From positions 1 to 64,000 of the forward strand of contig JAIQFA010000008.1 of NCBI GenBank assembly GCA_020073525.1: a stretch of 64,000 bases of DNA, given 5' to 3'. Origin of the DNA: Terriglobia bacterium (lineage in GTDB: Bacteria > Acidobacteriota > Terriglobia > Terriglobales > Acidobacteriaceae). Below are positions 1-9,517 of the stretch, piece after piece. The notes under the pieces were generated by a model. It saw only the letters and a program-made list of their open reading frames with translations. It was not told where the DNA came from and did not search any database. Both the position numbers and the translations under genes were made by a program. How positions within the stretch are numbered: the first letter of the stretch is position 1; every line of letters starts with the position of its first letter.

Positions 1-1523
1 GCTTCCCGGAGGCGGTGGCCGAACTGGCCCGGCGCTACGGCATCCCCTTGTCGCTCAAGGAATTGGGGCCGGAGGGCGCACGTTCGGCCGGCAAGCGCAC
101 CCTGGCCTATGAGATTAATAAGGTGGCGGCCAGCTTTTACGAAGCCACCCTGAACAGCGCCATAGGTGCGCCCGGCCGGGACTACCTGGCCAAACGGGGC
201 CTGACGCCGGAGGTCATCAAGGCCTTTCACCTGGGCTATGCCGTAGACGATTGGGACGCCCTGCGCCGCCATCTCCAGGCCCGCAGCCTCTCTCTGGAGG
301 CGGCCCGGGACGCCGGCCTCTTAATGCCCCGGACCAGCGGCGGCTTTTACGACCGCTTCCGGGACCGCATCATCTTCCCCATCTTCGACCGGCAAAGCCG
401 GGTGATCGCCTTCGGCGGCCGGATTATCGGCGTTGGTGAACCCAAGTACCTCAACTCCCCGGAGAGCCAGCTCTATTCCAAGGGCCGCACCCTCTACGGG
501 CTGCCCCAGGCGAGCGAGGCCCTGCGCTTAACCGGGGTGGCCCTTGTGGTGGAGGGCTATCTCGACCTCATCTCCTTGCAGGTCCAGGGCATCGCCAACG
601 TCCTGGCCACCCTGGGCACCGCCCTGACCCGGGAGCAGGTGCGCCTCCTCAAAAGCCTGGCCGACCGGGTGGTCCTGGTCTACGACGGCGACGCCGCCGG
701 GGTCAAGGCCATGCAGCGGGCATTCCCGCTGTTTGCCCAGGAGGGTCTGCCGGTGCGGGCCCTGGCCCTGCCGGCCGGGATGGACCCGGATGACTACGCC
801 CGCAGCCAGGGAGTGGAAATCTTCAAAACCGCCTGGGACTCGGCGCAACCCTGGTTCACCTTCCTGCTGGAAGGGTTGATTGCGACCCACGGCCTGGAGG
901 TGGAGAGCCGGGTCCGCATTCTGGAAGAGCTGCGGCCCTACTTTCAAGCCATCATGGATCCGGTGGAACAGGAACTGTGGCTGAAGACCGCGGCCCAGCG
1001 CCTGGAGGTGGATGAGGGAGTCCTGCGCCAGAGCCTGGCCTCCTTTGGACCCATCACCGCCAGGCGTCTCTCGCCCGCCGCCGGGGTGGCCGTCAGCCGG
1101 GAGAAGGCCTTGCTCCGCTGGGTCTTGGGCCAGCCCCAGGCCGTCACCCTGGAAGAATTGGAGGAATGGGCCCTGGAGTTCGAAAACGGGGAATTAAAGG
1201 AACTCCTGGCCCTCATTATCGAAAGTTACCGGCAACACGGGAAACTGGACCACGGCCTGTTGGTGCAGCAGGTGGAGAGGGACAACCTGCGCCAGCAAAT
1301 TTGCGCCTTAACCCTGGCAGAGGAGGAAGCTAGCGGCCCCCAATTAGATCTCTTGATCGACCACTGGCGTCGGGACCTCAAGGTCAGGCGCCTGAAGCAG
1401 GCCCGGGCCCGGCTGAAGGAACGGCTCCGAAATACCGCCCCTACCGCCGGCGAAGACCTGATGACCTTGCAGGTTCAGTGGCAAGAGATCGACCAACAAT
1501 TGAAAGAACTATCGGCATTATAG
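1..1523 (+). CDS. dnaG: DNA primase DnaG, 5' end cut by the window edge
   Basis: Makes RNA primers for replication. The reading frame is open from base 3 with F-P-E-A before the GTG at 15, which fits the DnaG stretch [14 protein letters not shown], so the gene starts outside the window and the GTG is not its start. The N-terminal zinc-ribbon domain (about 90 residues) is missing here. Seen, counting from the GTG: the primase core with [10 protein letters not shown] (114-123), the TOPRIM glutamate in VVEGYLD (E180) and the DGD metal site in LVYDGDAAG (224-226), followed by the helical C-terminal helicase-binding part. rpoD follows 16 bases downstream, so the two are probably cotranscribed, as in the macromolecular-synthesis operon of many bacteria. 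High-GC codon use is like rpoD and the Nif3 gene and belongs to the first (Desulfobacterota-like) block. Confidence 0.95.
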   Translation, partial: FPEAVAELARRYGIPLSLKELGPEGARSAGKRTLAYEINKVAASFYEATLNSAIGAPGRDYLAKRGLTPEVIKAFHLGYAVDDWDALRRHLQARSLSLEAARDAGLLMPRTSGGFYDRFRDRIIFPIFDRQSRVIAFGGRIIGVGEPKYLNSPESQLYSKGRTLYGLPQASEALRLTGVALVVEGYLDLISLQVQGIANVLATLGTALTREQVRLLKSLADRVVLVYDGDAAGVKAMQRAFPLFAQEGLPVRALALPAGMDPDDYARSQGVEIFKTAWDSAQPWFTFLLEGLIATHGLEVESRVRILEELRPYFQAIMDPVEQELWLKTAAQRLEVDEGVLRQSLASFGPITARRLSPAAGVAVSREKALLRWVLGQPQAVTLEELEEWALEFENGELKELLALIIESYRQHGKLDHGLLVQQVERDNLRQQICALTLAEEEASGPQLDLLIDHWRRDLKVRRLKQARARLKERLRNTAPTAGEDLMTLQVQWQEIDQQLKELSAL

Positions 1524-1539
1524 CAAAAGGAGAAACTGG

Positions 1540-3264
<1,725 letters not shown>

Positions 3265-3275
3265 GGCCCCGGCTA

Positions 3276-3303
3276 TTGAACATTTGACCAGGGGAGTTAT
3301 AAT
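3276..3303 (+). promoter_or_regulatory. Sigma-70 promoter-like site between rpoD and the tRNA
   Basis: TTGAAC (3276-3281) and a perfect TATAAT (3298-3303) are separated by 16 bases. The predicted start point is near 3310, so the transcript would run through the hairpin at 3318-3345 before reaching the tRNA at 3380. It may drive the tRNA gene, with the hairpin reading as a leader structure, or it may be chance in an A/T-rich gap. Confidence 0.5.
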
Positions 3304-3317
3304 TAAACAATGGCAGT

Positions 3318-3350
3318 AGCCGGGGCGGGGGAACCTGCCCCGGCTGTTTT
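3318..3350 (+). terminator. Rho-independent terminator-like hairpin after rpoD
   Basis: A perfect 9-bp stem AGCCGGGGC / GCCCCGGCT (3318-3326 with 3337-3345) and a 10-base loop are followed by GTTTT. The U-tract is short (four T), so termination may be partial. It lies 54 bases after the rpoD stop. Confidence 0.7.
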
Positions 3351-3379
3351 GCCCGTCACCTGATTAGCCGATGCTTAAC

Positions 3380-3455
3380 GGGCCCATAGCTCAGCGGTCA
3401 GAGCAACCGGCTCATAACCGGACGGTCCCTGGTTCAAATCCGGGTGGGCCCACCA
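3380..3455 (+). tRNA. tRNA with CAT anticodon, tRNA-Met (elongator), CCA encoded
   Basis: The full cloverleaf can be drawn: acceptor GGGCCCA (3380-3386) with TGGGCCC (3445-3451); D stem GCTC/GAGC; anticodon loop CTCATAA with anticodon CAT; T stem CCTGG/CCGGG around TTCAAAT; discriminator A and encoded CCA (3453-3455). The top pair of the anticodon stem (27-43) is A:A, leaving four pairs. Acceptor base pair 1:72 is G:C, so it is not the initiator type. A lysidine-modified tRNA-Ile2 also has a CAT anticodon and cannot be ruled out by eye. A tRNA next to rpoD fits the first genome block. Confidence 0.9.
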
Positions 3456-3524
3456 CCGATCAGGGGGACAACAACATCAGCCGATACCTACAAGGAGCGG
3501 CAACTCCAAAGGGGCCTGACCCCG

Positions 3525-3551
3525 GGGGTGCTTTCTGCGCACCCCTTTTTT
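3525..3551 (+). terminator. Rho-independent terminator after the tRNA
   Basis: A perfect 7-bp stem GGGGTGC / GCACCCC (3525-3531 with 3539-3545) with a 7-base loop is followed by six T (3546-3551). It ends 7 bases before the ATG of the Nif3 gene. Confidence 0.85.
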
Positions 3552-3558
3552 ATGTCCT

Positions 3559-4308
3559 ATGAAAAGCGCCACTCTACAAGAGATCGTCAAGGTGCTGGCC
3601 CGCCAATATCCGGCGGCCTGGGCGGCGCCCGGCGACCGCACCGGCTTCCAGGTGGGGCGCCCTGACAGCCAGGTGGCCGCGGTCCTGGTAGCCCTGGAGG
3701 CCACCCCGGCGGTCATCCGGGAAGCCCAAAGCCGGGGGACGCAACTGCTGCTGACCCACCATCCCGTTCTTTATCAGCCTCTCACCGAGGTGCGCGAGGA
3801 TAACCCCGGCGGTCAGTTGCTCAGCGCCCTGATCCGGGCCGGCCTTGCCTCGGTCTCCTGCCACACCAACCTGGACGTGGCCCCCGGGGGCCTCAACGAT
3901 TTTCTGGCCCGAAGCCTGGCCCTGGCCGACGTGGAGATCCTGGCGGAAACCGGACGGGATAGCCTGTACAAGCTGACGGTCTTTGTGCCCCTCGACTACG
4001 AGGACCGGGTGCGCCGGGCCCTGACGGACGCCGGATTGGGGGTCATCGGCCGCTATTCCCATTGCGCCTTTGCCGCCCGGGGCCAGGGCACCTACCAGCC
4101 TTTGGAGGGCGCCCGGCCCTTCCGGGGGGAGGTGGCGCAGCTTAACCGGGTGGAGGAATCCCGGCTGGAGGTCTTGACGCCGGAGTCCCTGCTCCCCACC
4201 GCCCTGGCCCGGCTGCAGGAAGCTCACCCCTACGAGGAAGTGGCCTACGATCTGTATCCTCTGCAGAACCCCGGCGCCTCCCTCGGGTTCGGCCGCCTCG
4301 GCAATTGG
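3559..4308 (+). CDS. Nif3-like dinuclear metal-centre protein, 3' end lost at the contig junction
   Basis: Nif3/YqfO-family protein with a two-metal site; members are annotated as GTP cyclohydrolase I type 2-like, but the role is poorly known. Seen: an N-terminal start like the family, the metal-site strands [13 protein letters not shown] and [19 protein letters not shown], then the inserted PII-like domain found in YqfO-type members (about residues 130-235, ending in [16 protein letters not shown]-like sequence). The match runs up to GFGRLG and stops: about 110 C-terminal residues, which normally supply the second half of the metal site, are missing. From about 4303 the DNA is antisense to zwf, although the frame stays open to 5409 by chance. 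The ATG at 3559 has no clear ribosome site because a terminator lies just upstream. Nif3 after rpoD/tRNA fits Desulfobacterota. Confidence 0.85.
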
Positions 4309-4316
4309 GCGTTGGC
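4300..4316. other. Junction of two unrelated sequences (probable chimeric assembly point)
   Basis: Reading rightward, Nif3 homology ends at GFGRLG (codon ending 4302). Reading leftward on the minus strand, glucose-6-phosphate dehydrogenase homology ends at YGEGIMDGQ (codon starting 4314). Both genes lack their C-termini, they converge on the same 17 bases, and no repeat, recombinase or attachment site is visible there. Gene style changes at the same point. Confidence 0.85.
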
Positions 4317-5265
4317 CGTCCATGATGCCCTCTCCATACTGCCCGCGAATGGTCTTGCTGAGCACGTCCTCATTACTGAAGGGCTGAATGGCATGCAGAA
4401 TCTTCGCCTGCTCGTCGCGCACCGCGTTGGCCTCGAAGGAAATCGGCGGTTCCATCGCAGTCAGGGTGATGAGCTGCATGATGTGGTTGGGCACCATGTC
4501 GCGCAGAGCGCCCGCGCCATCGTAGTAGCCGCCGCGGGTCTCGACGCCGACGGTTTCCGCGACGGAGATCTGCACGTGATCGATGTAGCGCCGATTCCAG
4601 ATAGGCTCGAAGATTCCGTTGGCAAACCGGAGCGCCAGGATGTTCTGGACCGTCTCTTTGCCAAGGTAGTGGTCGATGCGGTAGATCTGGTGTTCGGAAG
4701 CGACTTTCAGAAGCTGCTGGTTCAAAGCTTTGGCCGAATCGAGATCGTGGCCAAAAGGCTTTTCGATAATGACCCGCCGCCAATGGCCGTTCTCTTCGGT
4801 CATCAGGCCAACCTTGGCCACCCGCTCGACGACGTCGCCGAAGAAGTTCGGAGCCGTGGCGAGGTAAAAGAAATAGTTGCCGTGGGAATTGTGTTCCTGG
4901 TCCACTCGGGCAATCTTTTCTTTCAGCTTGTCGTAAGTGGCGGGATCGTCGAAATTTCCACTGAGGTAACTGATGCGGCGGATAAACCATTCCCACAAAT
5001 CGTTGTCGATGGTGCCGGTGGCGAACTTCTTGATATCTTCGGTGAGCTTTTTGCGCGCATCGTCATCGCTCATGGGAGTGCGGCCCACGCCGATGACGGC
5101 GAATTCGCGCGACAGCAATTGCTGGCTGGCCAGGTTGTACAGAGCGGGAATCAGCTTGCGGCGCGTCAGGTCGCCGGAAAAACCGAAGATCACCATGACA
5201 CAAGGGTCGGCTGTGCGGCCTACCCGCGGTTTAGTTGTTACAGGCAGAACTTCTGTTTGAGCCAT
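4309..5265 (-). CDS. zwf: Glucose-6-phosphate 1-dehydrogenase, 3' part missing
   Basis: Oxidises glucose 6-phosphate to 6-phosphogluconolactone with NADP, the entry to the oxidative pentose phosphate pathway. About 319 of the usual 480-510 residues are present. Seen: the nucleotide-binding loop [11 protein letters not shown] (28-38; families usually have GASGDL), EKPFGHDL, and the substrate-binding and catalytic [13 protein letters not shown] near 196-208. Homology ends at [12 protein letters not shown], where the usual next residues VPGYREE are replaced by unrelated sequence at the junction. The ATG at 5265 has a GAGGAG ribosome site 4 bases upstream. It is the last readable gene of the tkt, tal-pgi, gnd, zwf operon, 85 bases after gnd. 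The missing end is best explained by the assembly break and not by real gene decay. Confidence 0.93.
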
Positions 5266-5350
5266 CGTCTCCTCGTGATAGTTAGCTACGGGCTGCGAGC
5301 TTCGCGCAACCAAAATTACTGGCGCGCAGCCCATAGCTCGGGGCGGTGTC

Positions 5351-6343
5351 TTACTTCGTCTTTGCCTGCGCTTTCGGTTCGACGTGCCCACCGAACTTCT
5401 GCCGCATAGCGGAGAGCATTTTTTCCGCGAACGTATGATCCTGCCGTGAGCGGAAACGGGTATACAAGGCCGCCGTGAGCACTTCGGCCGGAACTGCCTC
5501 TTCGATCGCCGCCTGGATGGTCCAGCGCCCTTCGCCCGAATCCTGCACGAACCCGCTGTACTCGGCAAGCGTGGGATTCTCCGCCAGCGCCATCGCCGTC
5601 AGGTCCAGCAGCCACGAACTCACCACACTGCCGCGCCGCCACACCTCGGCAATATCCGGCAGGTTCAGGTCGTAGCGGATATCTTCCGGCAGTTCCTTGC
5701 TCGTCGCGTTCTTGAAAATGTCAAAGCCTTCCGCGTAGGCCTGCATCATTCCATACTCGATACCGTTGTGTACCATCTTCACGAAATGTCCGGAACCGGA
5801 TGGGCCACAGTGGATATAGCCGTCTTCGGCTGTCCCCGCCAGTTTTTCGCGTCCTGGGGTGCGCGGAATGTCGCCGCGTCCCGGCGCCAGCGTCTTGAAG
5901 ATCGGATCCAGGCGCTGGACAGCCTCTTTCGGGCCACCAATCATCATGCAGTAGCCGCGCTCCAGCCCCCATACGCCGCCACTCGTGCCCACGTCGACGT
6001 AGTGCACGCCCTTGGCGGCGCAAAGTTTGGAGCGGCGAACGTCGTCCTTGAAATACGAATTACCGCCATCGATGATGGTGTCGCCCGCCTGCATGCACCC
6101 GAGCAGAGCCTGCACGGTTTTTTCCGTGGGATCGCCCGACGGCACCATGATCCACGCGGCGCGCGGAGCGCTCAGCTTGCCGACCAGATCATCGAGCGAA
6201 GAAGATCCCACCGCGCCTTCGCCCGCGATGCCCTTGACCGCATCAGGGCTAAGATCGGATACGACCATCGTATGGCCGCCGCGCATCAGGCGCCGCGTCA
6301 TGTTGGCGCCCATGCGCCCCAGACCTACCATTCCCAGTTGCAT
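5351..6343 (-). CDS. gnd: 6-phosphogluconate dehydrogenase, decarboxylating (short form)
   Basis: Converts 6-phosphogluconate to ribulose 5-phosphate and CO2 with reduction of NAD(P). The 330-residue length is that of the short, usually tetrameric form (GndA/YqeC type) and not the 470-residue E. coli form. Seen: Rossmann loop GLGRMG (7-12), [11 protein letters not shown] (91-101), the substrate loop [13 protein letters not shown] (119-131), and [20 protein letters not shown] (181-200) with catalytic K189 and N193. It lies between tal-pgi and zwf in one operon; a 33-bp-arm palindrome sits in the 178-base gap upstream of it. Confidence 0.95.
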   Translation of the reverse strand: MQLGMVGLGRMGANMTRRLMRGGHTMVVSDLSPDAVKGIAGEGAVGSSSLDDLVGKLSAPRAAWIMVPSGDPTEKTVQALLGCMQAGDTIIDGGNSYFKDDVRRSKLCAAKGVHYVDVGTSGGVWGLERGYCMMIGGPKEAVQRLDPIFKTLAPGRGDIPRTPGREKLAGTAEDGYIHCGPSGSGHFVKMVHNGIEYGMMQAYAEGFDIFKNATSKELPEDIRYDLNLPDIAEVWRRGSVVSSWLLDLTAMALAENPTLAEYSGFVQDSGEGRWTIQAAIEEAVPAEVLTAALYTRFRSRQDHTFAEKMLSAMRQKFGGHVEPKAQAKTK

Positions 6344-6395
6344 TCGTGCTCCTTAGCCGTCGACAAGTTTCATCAAGGTTATTGAAAATCCCTTT

Positions 6396-6476
6396 GAATT
6401 GTCATCCTGAGCGAAGCGAAGGACCTGCTTCTTGCCGAGGACAGCAGGTCCTTCGCTTCGCTCAGGATGACAAATT
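6396..6476. repeat. Long palindrome of the GTCATCCTGAGCGAAGCGAAGG family
   Basis: Two nearly perfect inverted arms of about 33 bases (6396-6429 and 6443-6476) with a core GTCATCCTGAGCGAAG and its complement form a long hairpin between tal-pgi and gnd. One arm of the same family recurs at 34867-34900. In the operon it could act as an RNA processing or attenuation structure between pgi and gnd. Confidence 0.85.
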
Positions 6477-6521
6477 CATATAAAGTTCGTATGTCCATGC
6501 GGGCGTGACCGCACAGGCCGA

Positions 6522-9416
6522 CTACAAAATCTGTTTTACCAGTTCCGCCAACTTGCCGAGTCCGGCTCTTACATCGCTGCCGAGGTGCACGCGCAGGGCC
6601 GGGCGCTTGCGGTCGGCCAGAACCTGGAAGTCTCCGCGAGCCTGCGCCGCCTTCACTACTCCGAAAGTGTACTTCTGCCCGGGAACCGGAAGGTCCTGGG
6701 CATCGTCGCAAGTGACCTGCAGAAACACGCCGCTGTTCGGGCCACCTTTATAAGCTTGTCCGGTCGAGTGCAGGAAACGTGGCCCGAAGCCGAGGCACGT
6801 GGCTACACGTTTGCGATCACGCACCGTCATGCGCAGGCTTTGCAGCAGCGCTTCGTGTACGGTGTTCATCTCGACATAACCCAGCAGGGCAAAGTAGTCG
6901 CCGGCGCCCAGTCGCGCCATGTGGGCACGCAGATAGTTCTTTAGTGAGCGGTCGGAGCCGGTGGCCTTGGCGAGCTCGGCGGCGTTGTTCTCGTCGGTGA
7001 AAAGCTTGATGCCCGCTTCTTCAACGACCGGCCTTTCCATGGGAAGCGAGCCCGTGCTCTCGTAAGCCGACGTCAATTGCTTGGTGACGATCTTGCTCGC
7101 TTCGACGTCGGGTTGGTTGAAAGCGTTGATGCCGAGGATTGATCCTGCAACCGCGGTGGCAATTTCCCAGCGGAAGAACTCCTGCCCGAGGTTGTAAGTG
7201 TCGGATACGGCGATGCGCACAACGGGGTGCCCCGCTTTTTCGAGCGCTGAGACCTTGTTGTCCTGCGCCGCGTCGACGCCACCTTCCAGACGAAGGTAGG
7301 CGAAGATACGGTCGTTCCCATACACGTCCGGCGCGCCGATGTCCTCGCGATCCACTGGGATGATGCCCTTGCCGAGCTTGCCGGTCGATTCCGCGATCAA
7401 CTGCTCGAGCCATGCGCCCAGGTCGGAAATTCCGGGCGAAGTGATGAGTGTGATCTTGTCACGGCCAAGCTTCGCAGCCGTTCCCATCACCAGGCCAAGC
7501 ATCACTCCGGGGTTCTGCTCAACGGGAGCGGCGGCCTTGCAGGCATCGACCATCTCCTTCGTGCGCTGGAGAAACTTGCCGGTATCGACTCCCATTGCCG
7601 CAGCCGGAACCATGCCGAAGTTCGACAGCGCCGAATAGCGCCCACCAATCGACGGCAGCCCATAGAAAATGTGGCGAAAGCGATCGCGTTCGGCCACCAG
7701 TTGCATCTTCGAGCCTGGATCGGTGATCGCGATAAAGCGGCTGCCAGCCTTGTCAGCGCCGACGGTGTGTTGTACGCGCTCAAAGAAATATTGCTTGTAG
7801 ATGTTGGGCTCGAGCGTGCTGCCCGACTTGCTGGAAACGATAAAGAGGGTTTTGGCGAGGTCAACTTTCTTTTCGACGCTTCTGATTTGCGCCGGGTCGG
7901 TCGAGTCAAGGATGTGCAGGCGCGGGAATCCGTGTGTTTGCGCAAAGGTCAGCGCCAGCACTTCTGGACAGAGGCTCGATCCACCCATGCCGAGTAACAG
8001 AATGTCGGAGAATCCGCCGCTCTTGACCTCGTCCGCCAGCGCCTTCAACTTGGCGGCGTTCGAGATTTGGTCATCCGTGATACCAAGCCATCCCAGCCAC
8101 TTGGCCTCGTCTTCATTGGTCCAAAGCGTGGCGTCCTGGTGCCAGAGTCGTCTTACTTTTCCCGTTGCCCGCCAGCCGTTAAGGTTTTTTTTTACCGCGG
8201 CATCAAGATCGGCTGGAAGGGAAGCGCTCTGGGCATTGACCTGAGGCGTGCCGAGGAGCTTCGTATTCTTCTCCACGGCGGCCAGCAACGTATCGAAGGC
8301 GTCGGCAAAAAGCTTCACGCCGTCAGCAGTAAGTTTGTCGGTCACGTCCTTCATGACAATGCCAACGCCCGCCAGATCGGCCATCGTCTTCCGCGCACCG
8401 TCGAGATCTTCGGTCAGACTCTGGCGCGGCTTGCCGTGATCGCGGAAGGCATCCAGGGTCGCGGGGGGGACGGTGTTGACGGTGTCAGGCCCAATCAGTT
8501 CTTCGATATAAATCACGTCGCGGTAATTCGGATTCTTGGTGCTGGTGCTCGCCCACAGCACACGTTGCGTCTGCGCACCCTTGGCGGCCAGGGCTTTCCA
8601 TCGTGGAGTGGAGAAGATTCGCTGGTAGGCTTCATAGGTCAGTTTGCCGTTGGCGATTGCGACCTTCCCCAAAATCCCCTGCAATCTTGCCTTGCGCGCG
8701 GGGTCCATTTCCTTTTTCAGTTGCTCGCCCACGAGCGAATCAACGAGCGAATCGATACGGCTGATGAAGAAGCTGGCCACGCTGGCAATCTTGCTGACAT
8801 CCCCGCCACTCGCGGCGAACGCCTCAACTCCGTCAATGTAAGCCGCGGCGACTTCCTCATACACTCCCTGCGCGAACAGCAGGGTCACGTTGACGTTAAT
8901 GCCTTCGCTGATGAGCTGGCGAAATGCCGGTATGCCCTCGGCTGTTCCCGGCACCTTGATCATCACGTTTTCACGGCCCACGCTCTTCCACAACCGCCGC
9001 GCTTCGTCGAGAGTGCCATTGACGTCGTGCGCGAGATACGGAGAGACTTCGAGACTAACGTAGCCGTCGCGTTTCTTCGTGCTTTGGTATATGGGTCTAA
9101 GCAGGCCGGCTGCGTCCTGAATGTCGCGGATGGCCAGCAGTTCGTAGCGGCCCTTGGCATCGAGGTCGGCGCGGCCGGCGAGCGAGTCCAGGAAATCCTG
9201 GTATTGCGTGGAGCCCGCGATGGCCTTCTCGAAAATGGCAGGATTCGAAGTCATCCCGCGCAAGCCATCCTCAGTGATCAGGCGCTGCAATTCGCCGCCC
9301 TTGAGCAGGTCGCGGCGAATGTAGTCGAGCCAGATGGATTGGCCGAAAGTCTGAAGCTGGGTGAGAAGATTCGCACTTTTTGCGGTCTCGAGCGTGCCTA
9401 CTGGATTCATAAACAT
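6522..9416 (-). CDS. tal-pgi: Bifunctional transaldolase / glucose-6-phosphate isomerase fusion
   Basis: A single 964-residue protein. Residues 1 to about 375 are a class I transaldolase: MTSNPAIFEKAI near the N-terminus and the Schiff-base lysine in VMIKVPGT (K154). Residues about 400-964 are a glucose-6-phosphate isomerase with the sugar isomerase (SIS) fold: GMGGSSLCPEVL, the phosphate loop SKSGSTLEP near 530, and a C-terminal catalytic part. The fusion is known from Acidobacteria, Cyanobacteria and some Actinobacteria and lets one protein move carbon from sedoheptulose 7-phosphate to glucose 6-phosphate. It sits 101 bases after tkt and ahead of gnd and zwf, so the operon can run an oxidative pentose phosphate cycle. 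Start: ATG at 9416, or 9410 two codons later (MNPVGTL). Confidence 0.95.
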   Translation of the reverse strand: MFMNPVGTLETAKSANLLTQLQTFGQSIWLDYIRRDLLKGGELQRLITEDGLRGMTSNPAIFEKAIAGSTQYQDFLDSLAGRADLDAKGRYELLAIRDIQDAAGLLRPIYQSTKKRDGYVSLEVSPYLAHDVNGTLDEARRLWKSVGRENVMIKVPGTAEGIPAFRQLISEGINVNVTLLFAQGVYEEVAAAYIDGVEAFAASGGDVSKIASVASFFISRIDSLVDSLVGEQLKKEMDPARKARLQGILGKVAIANGKLTYEAYQRIFSTPRWKALAAKGAQTQRVLWASTSTKNPNYRDVIYIEELIGPDTVNTVPPATLDAFRDHGKPRQSLTEDLDGARKTMADLAGVGIVMKDVTDKLTADGVKLFADAFDTLLAAVEKNTKLLGTPQVNAQSASLPADLDAAVKKNLNGWRATGKVRRLWHQDATLWTNEDEAKWLGWLGITDDQISNAAKLKALADEVKSGGFSDILLLGMGGSSLCPEVLALTFAQTHGFPRLHILDSTDPAQIRSVEKKVDLAKTLFIVSSKSGSTLEPNIYKQYFFERVQHTVGADKAGSRFIAITDPGSKMQLVAERDRFRHIFYGLPSIGGRYSALSNFGMVPAAAMGVDTGKFLQRTKEMVDACKAAAPVEQNPGVMLGLVMGTAAKLGRDKITLITSPGISDLGAWLEQLIAESTGKLGKGIIPVDREDIGAPDVYGNDRIFAYLRLEGGVDAAQDNKVSALEKAGHPVVRIAVSDTYNLGQEFFRWEIATAVAGSILGINAFNQPDVEASKIVTKQLTSAYESTGSLPMERPVVEEAGIKLFTDENNAAELAKATGSDRSLKNYLRAHMARLGAGDYFALLGYVEMNTVHEALLQSLRMTVRDRKRVATCLGFGPRFLHSTGQAYKGGPNSGVFLQVTCDDAQDLPVPGQKYTFGVVKAAQARGDFQVLADRKRPALRVHLGSDVRAGLGKLAELVKQIL

Positions 9417-9431
9417 CTCCTAAGTTTCCCC

Positions 9432-9510
9432 GTAGAGACCCGGCTTGCCGCGTCTCTCTCTGCGACTGCCTTGCAGCCATGCAAAGAGACGGAGCAAGCC
9501 CCGTCTCTAC
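9432..9510. repeat. GAGACGGGGCAAGCCCCGTCTC-family palindromic repeat, tkt/tal-pgi gap
   Basis: GTAGAGAC...CGGCTTGCCG...GTCTC followed by GAGACGGAGCAAGCCCCGTCTCTAC. Two palindromic units fill almost the whole gap between tkt and tal-pgi. Further copies are near 11793, 33779, 57232, 58337 and 62853. Confidence 0.85.
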
Positions 9511-9517
9511 ACCATGG

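Noticed and set aside
3559-5409. A 616-residue frame that would fuse Nif3 to an unknown C-terminal domain
   Set aside because: From about 4303 the frame is antisense to zwf and has no family sequence; the fusion is a by-product of the junction.
3574-5568. A 664-residue minus frame joining zwf to a long C-terminal extension
   Set aside because: The extension after YGEGIMDGQ is antisense to Nif3, and the N-terminal part lies upstream of the proper ATG at 5265.
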